The notes under the pieces: model-generated
Databases searched by the model: none
Seen by the model: only the letters and a program-made list of their open reading frames with translations
What the model was told of the DNA's origin: nothing
NCBI RefSeq assembly: GCF_018403225.1
Contig: NZ_BOSG01000001.1
Span: 1,364,001-1,428,000, forward strand
Direction: 5' to 3'
Origin: Paenibacillus sp. J23TS9
GTDB taxonomy: Bacteria > Bacillota > Bacilli > Paenibacillales > Paenibacillaceae
Length of the DNA: 64,000 nt
Shown: in pieces, positions 1 through 7,999 of the stretch
Numbering within the stretch: position 1 is the first letter of the stretch
Layout: each line of letters begins with the position of its first letter
Position numbers and translations under genes: made by a program

Positions 1-104
1 TATATGTTCAAAGTAAGGCAGTGTAGGATCTGTCGTTCATAAGACATCGTCATCAGCTAACTCATCCGCTTGACGTTCATAATCTTCTAAATTAGCTGGA
101 AGTT
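1..104. other. Window edge, no complete gene
   Basis: No complete gene is visible. On the minus strand a reading frame without its own start runs through the end of the neighbouring DUF2269 gene in another frame and stops at 37-39; its last residues are acidic (ending ADELADDDVL). It could be the tail of a decayed gene or a chance frame. I do not recognise it. Confidence 0.3.
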
Positions 105-551
105 TTAGAACGGTTTGAACACCATCAGGATAATCGAGATGAACACAGCTAGATTAGCAGTACCCTCCAACCACGCAGAGCGTCTGCGACTTTGTTGATA
201 TGTATCAGATAAGGTTTCCCCTTGCGTTTGCTGCAGCAGCACAAGTTGCTTCTTAATGCCGGAGGGAAGCATGACGGCCACAATAATCAGAATAACAAAG
301 AAGATTGCAATGGAGACCACATACCACATTTCCCGAAAAAGATAAGTTTGCAGGAAACCGAGCCCGAGTCCGGATAAGATTAGTAGTGTACCCCCGATCT
401 TAGGCAGGATTGCTAACTTGTTCTGTAACTCCAATCCGAATTTTGCCTGACCTGTCGTTCGAACACCGCTCATAATGAATGGAGAGCCCATGATTGTAAC
501 AATTGCCGTTATGGCGGATAGGATATGGATGAATAACAAATATGTATACAT
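105..551 (-). CDS. DUF2269-like integral membrane protein
   Basis: A 148-residue hydrophobic protein with about four membrane segments (near residues 3-25, 50-70, 75-95 and 128-147). The opening FIHILSAI segment and the layout, with a short loop rich in Q, R and S before the last helix, resemble the DUF2269 family of small predicted inner-membrane proteins of unknown function. The ATG is preceded by AAGGAGG at 11 bases. It follows the DUF4267-like gene by 42 bases in the same direction, so the two are probably co-transcribed. Function cannot be inferred beyond membrane location. Confidence 0.7.
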   Translation of the reverse strand: MYTYLLFIHILSAITAIVTIMGSPFIMSGVRTTGQAKFGLELQNKLAILPKIGGTLLILSGLGLGFLQTYLFREMWYVVSIAIFFVILIIVAVMLPSGIKKQLVLLQQTQGETLSDTYQQSRRRSAWLEGTANLAVFISIILMVFKPF

Positions 552-593
552 GGATGAGGTTGCCTCCTTGAGTCCGAATGAGATGGAATGGCA

Positions 594-1007
594 TCATTTA
601 GTTGCTGTTCTGGCTTGCTGTTCTTCTCGATACAACATACAACCAACAACAAGTCCATATAACGCAGTAACAATATGAATCCAAGAAGGTGTTTTATCTA
701 CTGCATTCGTAATGACCAATATTGCATCAATGGTAGGCATTAGAATAGAAGTTAACATCACAATAAGTAATGCTTTTCTCATACGAAATAACATCAAGGC
801 TAGTAGGAAGATACCAATAAACAAATCACGATCTGCTTTGATGTAAATAAGGTAGTTATCCGCGGTGTCATGTAGCGGTAAACCGAAATCTCGTATTGCA
901 GCTTCTGGCTGGACAAAACCTCTTACTCCTAAATACAACATTAACAGCGTAACAACACCCACGAGCCAAAATGATACTGACTTTGGTCCCCAATAAAGTT
1001 TACTCAT
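594..1007 (-). CDS. DUF4267-like small membrane protein
   Basis: A 137-residue protein with four predicted membrane helices. The first helix is followed by the segment GVRGFVQPEAAIRDFGLP, then a polar stretch with YIKADRDLFIGIFLLAL; this arrangement is what DUF4267 proteins show. No catalytic residues are evident. The start has GGGAGG seven bases upstream. First gene of a likely two-gene unit with the DUF2269-like gene. DUF4267 and DUF2269 proteins are uncharacterised, and pairs like this are often found near regulators of the TetR or MerR type, as here. Confidence 0.7.
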   Translation of the reverse strand: MSKLYWGPKSVSFWLVGVVTLLMLYLGVRGFVQPEAAIRDFGLPLHDTADNYLIYIKADRDLFIGIFLLALMLFRMRKALLIVMLTSILMPTIDAILVITNAVDKTPSWIHIVTALYGLVVGCMLYREEQQARTATK

Positions 1008-1216
1008 TTGTCTTCCTCCCTTTGGTTAGAAGCCTTCCCATTGACCATGGCTGAGCGGTTTTCACAGTTGTTATCTTCAATATTCAATTTGTTCACTTTG
1101 CCAATACGGCAGCCTGCACAGTAAGAGAATTCCAAAAAGTGATGCTCACGAGTTGGTTGACATGAAATCTTGAGTTGAGTAGGATGACATCCTCTTTAAT
1201 TTGAAACTTAGGGATT

Positions 1217-1810
1217 TCATTTTAGAATCAACTTCATTAAGCGATCAACATCGTTCTTCCAATCGCCATAGATGCCAGGGGCATCCTGTAGCATCAGACC
1301 AGTTATGACCGAGAAGTAAAAGAACAGCAGCTTTTCCGGCTTACCTTCGCTGAACTCGCCGGCCTGTTGTCCTTGATGGAACAACGGAACCAGATGCCCG
1401 ATCGTCCGCTCGGCCGAATAGCTCTCCAAAATTTGCTGTATCTGCTCTGGCATACCTTCCTCGATTTGCGCGTACCTCAGAAGCATGAAATGTCTCTTAT
1501 GATTTTCATCCAGCATGGTCAACGTGAAAGCTCTTAATCGTTCCTTTGGCGAGCCAGGCAGCCCCGAGACTTCCGCTAAAGATGTCTCCGCTTCTTCTAG
1601 TGCTTCCTGCACGAGGATCGCGAAAATCTCTTCTTTAGAGCTGAAATACCTGTAAGACAACCCTTGGCTGACGCCGGCTTCTTCCGCGATCATAACCATC
1701 TTGGCCGACTGCAGCCCCCTCTTGGCAAATACTTTCAATGCTGCTTTTTTAATCAGTTCCCTTCGGTCGTCGACTAAAACCTCGGATTTTTGGTCTTGTT
1801 GTTTCTTCAT
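1217..1810 (-). CDS. TetR/AcrR family transcriptional regulator
   Basis: A 197-residue protein with an N-terminal TetR helix-turn-helix: residues 17-63 carry RRELIKKAALKVFAKRG, then the recognition segment EEAGVSQGLSYRYFSSKEEIF. The remaining helical part is the ligand-binding and dimerisation domain, of normal length. It lies just downstream of a decayed short-chain dehydrogenase on the same strand; the reading frame of that remnant runs into this gene. A perfect 7-1-7 palindrome upstream of the dehydrogenase is the probable operator, so the pair was likely an autoregulated operon. The regulator itself looks intact although its partner is broken. Confidence 0.88.
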   Translation of the reverse strand: MKKQQDQKSEVLVDDRRELIKKAALKVFAKRGLQSAKMVMIAEEAGVSQGLSYRYFSSKEEIFAILVQEALEEAETSLAEVSGLPGSPKERLRAFTLTMLDENHKRHFMLLRYAQIEEGMPEQIQQILESYSAERTIGHLVPLFHQGQQAGEFSEGKPEKLLFFYFSVITGLMLQDAPGIYGDWKNDVDRLMKLILK

Positions 1811-1841
1811 CTTTTTGCTTCCTTTCCGTTCTACTACCTAT

Positions 1842-2693
1842 CTGCTTATCCCCATTTGTTAAAGCCACAATACTTTTAGTTGATACTCGCACATTTCCCA
1901 TAACCGTTTCGCGATAATAATGCCCGCTCGATAAAGACATTTCGTCGGGATTCGCGAGCCATACTAGTGTCTCTGCCCCTTTCTCTGGAGTGCGCGAGAA
2001 GCGCTTCATTAGCCGCCATCGTCATGCGGGCCAACAAGCCGTTATCCTGATTGAAATTCGTCGCCACAAGCCCGGGATCGATGCAGGCTGCCGAAACGCT
2101 ACTTCCCTCCAGCCGCCTTTCCAACTCAACCGTGAACATAATGTTGGCAAGCTTAGTTTCGCCATAACGGAAGTTGGGTCCGCCTATAAGAATATCTGGG
2201 AAACGATTGTATTTCTGGCCACTCAGGTCATCAAATCTGATACCACTACGGGCCATCTTGTGCCCATGGGAGGCGGTCGTGATAATCCGTCCATGTTCAC
2301 TTTCTTTCAGTCGGTCTAGTAGCAGATTCGTCAGCAGGAACGGAGCCAGTTGGTTAACCGCCCAAGTCATCTCGATGCCATCTTCGTTTAAGAGGTGTTT
2401 AACGAACATCGCCCCCGCATTATTAATCAGAACGTCTAGCCCTTTGCTACATCACGAATGGACTGCTGCGAGGACATGTCGGCCATGAAAAAATCCACAC
2501 TGGCATCATACCCTGCTGCCAACTTCAATGCCGCCACTGTCGCTTCTGCCTTCGCCGAGTTGCGGACGACAATGCCCAAAATTGCTCCTTGTTTCATAAG
2601 CTCCTTGGCTGCGCCCAAACCTATTCCGCTAGTTGCGCCAGTAATGAGTACGTATTTGCCTTTTACCGACCAAGCTCCTTTTTTGGGTTCCAT
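1842..2693 (-). pseudogene. Decayed short-chain dehydrogenase/reductase (SDR)
   Basis: The N-terminal Rossmann motif TGATSGIG is encoded near 2640, the NNAG motif near 2415 and the YGETKLAN active-site segment (YxxxK) near 2150, but they lie in two different frames. Going 5' to 3', the first frame ends with DVAKG then stop at 2436; the frame for LDVLINNAG resumes after an apparent loss of several codons plus a shift. A second shift near 2000 separates ANEAL from the usual C-terminal FSRTPEKGAETLVWLA segment, which returns to the first frame and stays open to 1749. The best start is the ATG at 2693. At least two lesions, one a deletion, argue for true decay. Confidence 0.85.
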
Positions 2694-2718
2694 TGTTTGG
2701 CACGCCCCCAAAAAAATA

Positions 2719-2733
2719 AATGAACGGTTCATT
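2719..2733. promoter_or_regulatory. Palindromic operator of the TetR-SDR unit
   Basis: AATGAAC-G-GTTCATT is a perfect 7-1-7 palindrome 26 bases upstream of the SDR start codon. Dyads with ATGAAC half-sites are common TetR-family operators. Its position between promoter region and the first gene of the SDR-TetR unit fits repression by the TetR gene at 1217-1810. Binding is inferred. Confidence 0.7.
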
Positions 2734-3276
2734 CATTTTTATGTTGGTTTAAGAATATACCGGACGATGGAGAATGTCAATATTGATTTTGAAAGCTTGT
2801 TTATCTCAAGTAAAGGACTGCTCCCAAAGAAAATATTAGGTATAGTAAAATCCGCGAATATCGCGTTTAATGTCCTTGTAACTCGTCTATTTTTGACCTC
2901 ATAAGCCCCGTTAAATCAAGTTGTTTAGTCTAAAATTTTATTTTACTGGAGATTTCACGCTAAACTTTCGTTAGTCAATAAAAAGGATGCTCCCGAGCTT
3001 TCGCATGGGCCTACATCCTCCTCATTTTATTCCATTTCCAATTACTAATTAAAGAACGTACGCGGGTAGCATGTTGTGCGTAAACAGGAGACTTAACTTA
3101 ACCTAAGCACTAAGAAAATACTTTATTTTCTCAGTCTAGAACTTTATTTTCACTTATCGGGACTCGGTTCTTCTTTCACCCCTGCTCAGCCACGTATTAT
3201 AAAATGCTAAAAACTACATCTGTAATGAGAATCCTTATCAACTGCAGTTGAGTATATATAGCTGTCTGCTCGCTAA
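2734..3276. other. Non-coding stretch
   Basis: No gene was recognised. The stretch holds several short imperfect AT-rich dyads (for example near 3110-3150, AGAAAATA facing TATTTTCT) and no frame with convincing coding character. Confidence 0.4.
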
Positions 3277-3492
3277 TTGTATCATTTATTACAACGCCAG
3301 CATTTTATCAAATATGTTGACTCACAGAGAAATCAGAGTCAACATATAAATGTACACAAGAAAATTTCTTCCGTTGCATGGCAACACATCAATTTATTTG
3401 GCTATTACGAATTTTACAAATCACAAGATCCGGTTAACATTGATGAAATCATTCATGAATTGGCTCAGTTAATTAAAGGTTATTCCGGATGA
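3277..3492 (+). pseudogene. C-terminal scrap of a Tn3-family transposase
   Basis: The segment KISSVAWQHINLFGYYEF matches the conserved end of Tn3-family (DDE) transposases, where a phrase like LSPxxWEHINLxGxY occurs shortly before the C-terminus. Only about 40 recognisable residues remain; the roughly 900 residues upstream, including the DDE residues, are absent. The residues before and after (the YKSQDPVNIDEIIHEL tail) are not assigned. No inverted repeats or resolvase were found next to it, so this is a fossil, not a mobile element. Confidence 0.6.
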
Positions 3493-3695
3493 GTAGTTCA
3501 GAACTCGTCCCGGCAAAGATATCCGAAAGAAAGATGAGAATTGATGACACCGGAACTCAACTGACAACCCATCAGCAATATACCCCTAATAGTCAGACTG
3601 AAAAACAGATAATACAGCGGCAACAGGTCGTTAAAGATATTTTTGACTTGGCCAACGAAACTGAAAGAGGGAACCATCGAAAAGTGGAGCGATGA
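3489..3695 (+). CDS. Small hypothetical frame
   Basis: A 68-residue polar frame, rich in Q, E, K and R, whose ATG overlaps the stop of the transposase scrap (ATGA). I recognise no family. The overlap and high charge could mean a genuine small gene, or a remnant left by the transposon. No clear ribosome binding site was seen. Confidence 0.22.
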   Translation: MSSSELVPAKISERKMRIDDTGTQLTTHQQYTPNSQTEKQIIQRQQVVKDIFDLANETERGNHRKVER

Positions 3696-3898
3696 CAGGT
3701 AAGCATCTTCCGTATAAAGATCAGATTGTGAAAAAAAATTTTCAAAGGAAATTAGATGTTTAAGTTAAATCATACCGGCTATCCCTCGCCGTATTGGAAG
3801 TCTGGGAGATCCGACATCTCAACTTTAATTTGTACAACAATTCCTTCGGTGCTAGGATAGTCTATAGTAAAGAATCACGTTGGGGAGTGGAGAGAACC

Positions 3899-4408
3899 AT
3901 GACAAGAGATGATCTAGGTAAGCTGATTGAACGTCGTGAAGAAGGAAGGGCCAAACAAGATCAAGCGATTCTAAGTAATGTCCGGGGAGACTTATTAAAA
4001 TTGCTTTCCGATTACCCGGATGATGCCGAAATTAACTATCAAACTGGGATAGCTCATGACAATTCTGGTATGGGGCGTGAGGCAATACCTTATTATGAGC
4101 GGGCTTTGAAGATCGGCCTTTCCGGACCCGATCTTGAAAGATGCCTACTGGGCCTGGGTAGTACATATCGTTACTGGGGATACTACCAGAAGGCTGTTGA
4201 AACGCTGGGCAAAGGAGTGCGGGAATTTCCAGAAAATCGGGCGCTTCAAGTACTTCTAGCTATGGCTCTGTATAATAGTAAGAACTACAAGGAAAGTGTT
4301 AGCCTGCTGATCACCAATTTAATGGAAACCACAACGGATAGTAAGCTTCATTATTTCAAACGTGGGATTTTGGCTTACTCCGAAGATCTTGACGAAACAG
4401 CTGAATAG
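3899..4408 (+). CDS. Tetratricopeptide repeat (TPR) protein
   Basis: From the ATG at 3899, which follows a purine-rich GGGGAGTGGAGAG site, the protein has 169 residues. At least three TPR-like helix pairs are visible: AEINYQTGIAHDNSG followed by EAIPYYERALKIG, then LGSTYRYWGYYQKAVETLGKG, then VLLAMALYNSKNYKESVSLL. TPR proteins bind partner peptides; the partner is unknown here. A longer frame opens at 3794, but it adds 35 residues without TPR character and has no ribosome binding site. The gene ends before a clear terminator at 4490. Small soluble TPR proteins of this length are common in Bacillales. Confidence 0.85.
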   Translation: MTRDDLGKLIERREEGRAKQDQAILSNVRGDLLKLLSDYPDDAEINYQTGIAHDNSGMGREAIPYYERALKIGLSGPDLERCLLGLGSTYRYWGYYQKAVETLGKGVREFPENRALQVLLAMALYNSKNYKESVSLLITNLMETTTDSKLHYFKRGILAYSEDLDETAE

Positions 4409-4489
4409 TCACAAAATCATCGTGTGGTTTGAGTGGTGTTACTAATTAACTTTGAAAAAAGACATATGAAAAAAATATCTCTTCAATAT

Positions 4490-4525
4490 AAGGGCGCTTT
4501 TGTGGAAGAAAGAAGCGCCCTTTCT
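4490..4525 (+). terminator. Rho-independent terminator of the TPR gene
   Basis: AAGGGCGCTT (4490-4499) pairs with AAGCGCCCTT (4513-4522), followed by T-rich sequence. It lies 80 bases after the TPR stop codon. Confidence 0.85.
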
Positions 4526-4585
4526 GTCTGTTGCATTTAGTCATTAGGGGGCAAAAATACCCATATTCTGTTACAAATAGAAGAA

Positions 4586-4630
4586 GCATAAAAACCTTCC
4601 CTCTCAGCAAGGGATTGAAGGTTTTTATGC
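4586..4630. terminator. Strong 14-bp hairpin, probable terminator
   Basis: GCATAAAAACCTTC (4586-4599) and GAAGGTTTTTATGC (4617-4630) form a perfect 14-bp stem with a 17-base loop. The A/T tracts on both sides would allow termination in either direction. A copy of the CGTTAGCTTAATGA motif follows at 4664. Confidence 0.7.
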
Positions 4631-4663
4631 GGATGCATTTTTTCTTATTGGACTAACGTGTCT

Positions 4664-4677
4664 CGTTAGCTTAATGA
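4664..4677 (+). repeat. Copy of dispersed motif CCGTTAGCTTAATGA
   Basis: Reads CGTTAGCTTAATGA. It lies 33 bases beyond the hairpin at 4586-4630, the same hairpin-then-motif order seen at several other sites in the window. Confidence 0.6.
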
Positions 4678-4890
4678 GATATCATTTTTCTTAAACAAAG
4701 CAGTTAGTAGGGAAGAAACACCGAACATTGAATTTGGAGCTTCTATCTCGTGCATTTCCAGCTCCCTTCATCAAACCGGGCCGATCGCAATCCCATTACA
4801 TCGGAGCTGCACTTCAAAGGGTTTTACGCCTTCCATGGTCTTAGCTCATGAACTCAAGGCTCAACTCCCTCCTGCTGGTTAATAAACTGA

Positions 4891-4905
4891 CCGTTAGCTT
4901 AATGA
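4891..4905 (+). repeat. Copy of dispersed motif CCGTTAGCTTAATGA
   Basis: Exact 15-base copy. It lies 18 bases before the transposon-end-like repeat that starts at 4923. Confidence 0.6.
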
Positions 4906-4922
4906 ATTTGCATGGAAAAATA

Positions 4923-4965
4923 GTTAGATACTTATCTAATCGGTAATCGGCTCATGTTCTTGTCC
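4923..4965 (+). repeat. 43-bp repeat, copy 1 (partner at 23837)
   Basis: Begins GTTAGATA and ends CATGTTCTTGTCC. It matches 40 of 43 positions of the segment at 23837-23879, 19 kb away. In both places it is joined to TGTTCTTGTCC words, which suggests the end of a mobile element or of a decayed copy of one. Confidence 0.65.
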
Positions 4966-4974
4966 AATACGGCA

Positions 4975-5022
4975 ATCGGTACAAGTTCTTGTCCTCGACT
5001 CGGGACAAGAACTTGTACCGAT
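4975..5022. repeat. Perfect 20-bp inverted repeat with 8-nt loop
   Basis: ATCGGTACAAGTTCTTGTCC (4975-4994) is followed by an 8-base spacer and its exact reverse complement (5003-5022). No T-run follows directly, so it is not a typical terminator. The arms contain the same GTTCTTGTCC word that occurs in the flanking repeats, which fits two abutting ends of a mobile element. Confidence 0.7.
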
Positions 5023-5064
5023 AAAACAAAAAAGCCGCTAAATTAGCGACATTCTATGGGACCA

Positions 5065-5108
5065 TGTTCTTGTCCCTCGACAATAGCTTGTTCTTGTCTA
5101 CCGACAAT
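5065..5108 (+). repeat. Tandem 20-bp direct repeats with 24-bp period
   Basis: TGTTCTTGTCCCTCGACAAT at 5065-5084 recurs at 5089-5108 with three substitutions. Arrays of such words at element termini are known from IS21-like and related transposons, where they are transposase binding sites; that identity is only inferred here because no transposase is present. Confidence 0.55.
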
Positions 5109-5525
5109 TTTATTTTCGTTCTGTTTTTTTATGAGTTCCCCTTTCTAGCTTTTTCTTTGAATACTGTTGCCGGATTTATCATTCATCCTGGATTCCTGGT
5201 AACTCATAACGTTGTTACAAATGACAATCCTTTGACTTGAATTATTAATCCAATTAATAAACCCTTCGAATAATCCTTGCGTCATATCCATCTGACATTT
5301 GTGAAAATCCTTGAATCATCTGTTCCTTTTAAACGAATTACTTATATTGATGAAACTTCACTATCCAGTTAGTTTTATTAAATTAGTTCCGTCACTAGCT
5401 TCTGCTAATAAATGTGTTGAGGAAATTATTCCAGCAAGCAGAAGGAACACAGTTAGTTTCATTTTCTTCAATTTTCATCACCTATGGATACCTTCACCAA
5501 TTTTATGGAAAAGTATGTACCTATT
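5109..5525. other. Non-coding stretch
   Basis: No supported gene. A 74-codon frame on the + strand (5311-5535) has no ribosome binding site and no family resemblance, and overlaps the end of the small membrane protein on the other strand; I treat it as chance. Confidence 0.4.
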
Positions 5526-5756
5526 TTACATATAAATAGGAAAAGACCGTACGATTAAAAAGATACTTACTAATCCCCATACCGTGACTCCAACTATCCA
5601 CCAGACTACCGGTTTAGTTGAAATCTGTTTACTCTCCATACTTTCCTTATTTTCTATTAGTAAAGCGACCTTCCTTTCCATACTTTTTTTCATAGAAGCG
5701 AGAACAACAAATCCGATTATGATGAAACCAACAATTATCCAAAGTAATAAATCCAC
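5526..5756 (-). CDS. Small two-helix membrane protein, unknown
   Basis: A 76-residue protein starting with GTG, preceded by AAGGGTGTG. It has an N-terminal helix (residues 3-22, LLLWIIVGFIIIGFVVLA), a charged middle of about 30 residues rich in K and E, and a second helix (residues 50-70). This hairpin layout is typical of small envelope proteins of Bacillales. I do not recognise a family. It stands alone, with no partner genes nearby. Confidence 0.55.
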   Translation of the reverse strand: MDLLLWIIVGFIIIGFVVLASMKKSMERKVALLIENKESMESKQISTKPVVWWIVGVTVWGLVSIFLIVRSFPIYM

Positions 5757-5903
5757 TTTTTACACACCCTTTTTTTGTGAATTTCTTTCCTAACAAGCTA
5801 CATAGTTGAAGAACTAATTCAATAGTACCATAATTAACTACTTAGGAAGACCTCACTTAAGGTGTTTACTGTTACACTTAATCGTCCGGATGTGACAGAA
5901 AAA

Positions 5904-5922
5904 GGCCAACAATTTGTTGGCC
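5904..5922 (-). terminator. Hairpin terminator for the fragment at 6013-6290
   Basis: GGCCAACAA-T-TTGTTGGCC is a perfect 9-1-9 stem. Read on the minus strand it is followed by TTTTTCTGT, a good terminator tail. Confidence 0.75.
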
Positions 5923-5955
5923 GACTTAGTTAATTCCTTATTCAACTATCGTTCT

Positions 5956-5970
5956 CCGTTAGTTTAATAG
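5956..5970 (+). repeat. Copy of dispersed motif (CCGTTAGTTTAATAG)
   Basis: Lies between the 3' end of the minus-strand fragment stopping at 6013 and its terminator at 5904-5922, which is the recurring arrangement. Confidence 0.55.
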
Positions 5971-6012
5971 TCTTACAATTAATATAAAACTCAACTGTTC
6001 TTATTGATAGTC

Positions 6013-6290
6013 CTAAAATAAAATCCTTTTAACTGCTTGCTTCCGCATGTTAGGAGAATTCTGAATTAACTCTGCGACTACTTTGTTGAATCTAACGTTA
6101 TTTAACCAATAAATAAACGCATCGGCTTTATAATTCACTCCGTGTTTGTTATCATCACGATACATCCAATAACTGTGGTCTATATTTTTATCATATATCC
6201 ACTCCCAAAAATCCCTCTGAAACTGTTCGATTTCTTGCCCGATGTCATAGGACAGGAAATATATTCTTGAAAAAAAGAAAAATCAGCCTC
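6013..6290 (-). pseudogene. Fragment of an unrecognised protein
   Basis: A minus-strand frame without a plausible start runs to the stop at 6013-6015 and has clear coding character: aromatic and acidic residues in a globular pattern, for example DFWEWIYDKNIDHSYWMY and KADAFIYWLNNVRFNKVV. Near 6265 the continuation (EADFSFFQEYIS) is in another frame, so a frameshift and loss of the 5' end are likely. A motif copy and a terminator follow its stop. I cannot name the family. Confidence 0.5.
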
Positions 6291-6529
6291 AATAATCAAC
6301 TACCAATACCTCCCTCGACCACCTATTTCAGCGCAATAAATCTTTCATATCATTGTACCATGGATCAGATATTCTTAGACCCTTTGTGATTTGGTGTTCC
6401 AACGGAGAACGTTATCAACCTGAGCCACGTCATTCAAAGGGAATTTATTGACTATCATCAGTAATGAGAGCCAGAAGCAAAGAAATTCTATACCACGTAT
6501 TGGAACTAACTTGCTCTATAGCTAAATAA

Positions 6530-6564
6530 AGACGGCAGCCAAGCTTCTGGGCCGGCTGCCGTCT
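6530..6564 (-). terminator. Terminator after the methyltransferase remnant
   Basis: AGACGGCAGCC (6530-6540) pairs with GGCTGCCGTCT (6554-6564). On the minus strand a T-rich stretch follows. A partial copy of the dispersed motif (CCCCGTTAAT near 6585) lies between it and the gene remnant, as at other sites. Confidence 0.75.
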
Positions 6565-6625
6565 TGTATTTTAAGTAATCGTTCCCCGTTAATACAAATA
6601 AAAGCCGCAATTGGCTTAGAGATAG

Positions 6626-7000
6626 TTATTCCCCACCAGAGGCTTCAATCCATTTTTTAGTCAAAGTCAGAAAAATTTGAGCAATTGCATCACGTATATC
6701 CCGACTTAATACTTCGTCTTGAAAAGGCCCTTGATAAAGTTGGGTTGCCATATAGTATTGTAATACTGGCTCTGGTTCTGTTACCTTAAATCCCGCTTCA
6801 TAAGTCAGTAGTTCTACCCGATTAAAATGTTCCGCCAATACAGCCTCTCCATTTTCTAATGAGAAGGGGGTTAATCTTCTTTAATTTCAAACGGGATATG
6901 CAATTGACGCAACTATTGGTAGTTGCTAAAAACTTACCTTTGTCTTTTAAAACCCGTCTTATTTGTTTCAAACCCTTTTGGTAAGACCGAGCATGTGATG
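6626..7000 (-). pseudogene. C-terminal remnant of a SAM-dependent methyltransferase
   Basis: The 70-residue frame at 6626-6838 (TTG as first possible start) ends a class I methyltransferase: the segment VELLTYEAGFKVTEPEPVLQYY is the usual late strand-helix region. Upstream, in other frames, the preceding parts are still readable: GLKQIRRVLKDKGKFLATTNS near 6985-6920, then LHIPFEIKED, then PFSLENGEAVLAEHF leading into the intact part. At least two frameshifts separate these pieces and the SAM-binding N-terminal half is gone. I infer a dead gene; the substrate is unknown. Confidence 0.75.
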
Positions 7001-7090
7001 TTTACTGAGAATCACGTTGTTGTTGACGCTTCTTCTGAAGAAGTACTATTTTCTTTTAGCTACCAATAACTGTTTTATAGTACATTTAAT

Positions 7091-7120
7091 AACCTGTGCT
7101 CATTTATATGAGTACAGGTT
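7091..7120 (+). terminator. Hairpin, probable terminator
   Basis: AACCTGTGCTCAT and ATGAGTACAGGTT form a 13-bp stem with one mismatch and a TTAT loop, followed by TTTATT. No plus-strand gene precedes it closely. Confidence 0.5.
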
Positions 7121-7279
7121 TTATTAGAAAACAATTTTTAACCTCCCAGTGGATCACGCAGAGAAAAGTTAACCTTAGTGACCTATGGGATTATTGAAGA
7201 CTAGCCGGTTCCAAAAGAAATGAATAATTTCTATTGTCAATAGAGGAATTGTTACCGGGAAGGATAAAAACGTTAACAA

Positions 7280-7849
7280 CTATCCGAGAAATTCGAGAAC
7301 CCGCTTAATCACAAGTTTCGTCGCTTCAGCATCGTAAGAAGGTATACTGCTGTCGGTGAAGAGATGTTCCTTGCCTTCGTACAGAAAAAACTCTGCGTGA
7401 TTGGCCGTCTCCACAAGCTCACGGGCCGCGTTAATGTCGCCGTCTTCAACGAAGAAAGGATCTGCACTCATGGCGTGAATTTGCACAGGCAAGTCGACCG
7501 GCCACTGAGATTCGAACACCGAGGTCGGGAGGCAGGCATGAAAAAACAGTGCGCCTCTGGCGCCTTCACGAGTTTGAGCGAGCTGCTGTGCTGCCGGGAC
7601 ACCGAGTGAAAAACCAGCATAGACAACATCCCTTGAAAGCTCGCTGGCTGCCCGAACGCCGCGCGCAGTCACTTCATCAAATCCGATCTCCTTAACAAAT
7701 ACCAAGCCTTCCTCAAGCGAGGAAAACATGCGGCCGTCAAATAAATCTGGCACGTGCACAGTATGTCCCGCATCTCTCAGTTGATCGGCGATTGCTTCAA
7801 TCCCCTTCGTTCGGCCTAAAACGTGGTGTAACAACAAAACTTCTGCCAT
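7280..7849 (-). CDS. Dienelactone hydrolase family protein
   Basis: From the ATG at 7849, which follows TTGGAGGG, the protein has 189 residues. It is an alpha/beta hydrolase of the dienelactone hydrolase type: nucleophile elbow GFSLG with Ser81, acid in the SADPFFVEDGD segment (about residue 135) and catalytic His in GKEHLFTD (about residue 165). In this family the nucleophile is usually Cys; the Ser variant is common in Bacillales paralogs. It is cytosolic with no signal peptide. The natural substrate is unknown. A longer frame to 7897 exists but lacks a ribosome binding site. Confidence 0.88.
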   Translation of the reverse strand: MAEVLLLHHVLGRTKGIEAIADQLRDAGHTVHVPDLFDGRMFSSLEEGLVFVKEIGFDEVTARGVRAASELSRDVVYAGFSLGVPAAQQLAQTREGARGALFFHACLPTSVFESQWPVDLPVQIHAMSADPFFVEDGDINAARELVETANHAEFFLYEGKEHLFTDSSIPSYDAEATKLVIKRVLEFLG

Positions 7850-7999
7850 CTGTTTTCCCTCCAATTTAATGAATTTCACATGTCTAAGTTTCGTCAAGAA
7901 AGCTTGTTTGACCTCCAGAACTTTACGATTTAGAAATATCTACTTTAATAACCCCCCTTGCATATTCAATAATCCTGCCCGTTTAGCTCAGCGGTCTAC

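Noticed and set aside
2436..2732. The SDR N-terminal frame as a complete small gene
   Set aside because: It ends in the middle of a conserved region, and the rest of the enzyme follows in other frames, so it is part of a pseudogene.
5311..5535. A 74-codon plus-strand frame
   Set aside because: No ribosome binding site and it overlaps the small membrane protein on the other strand.
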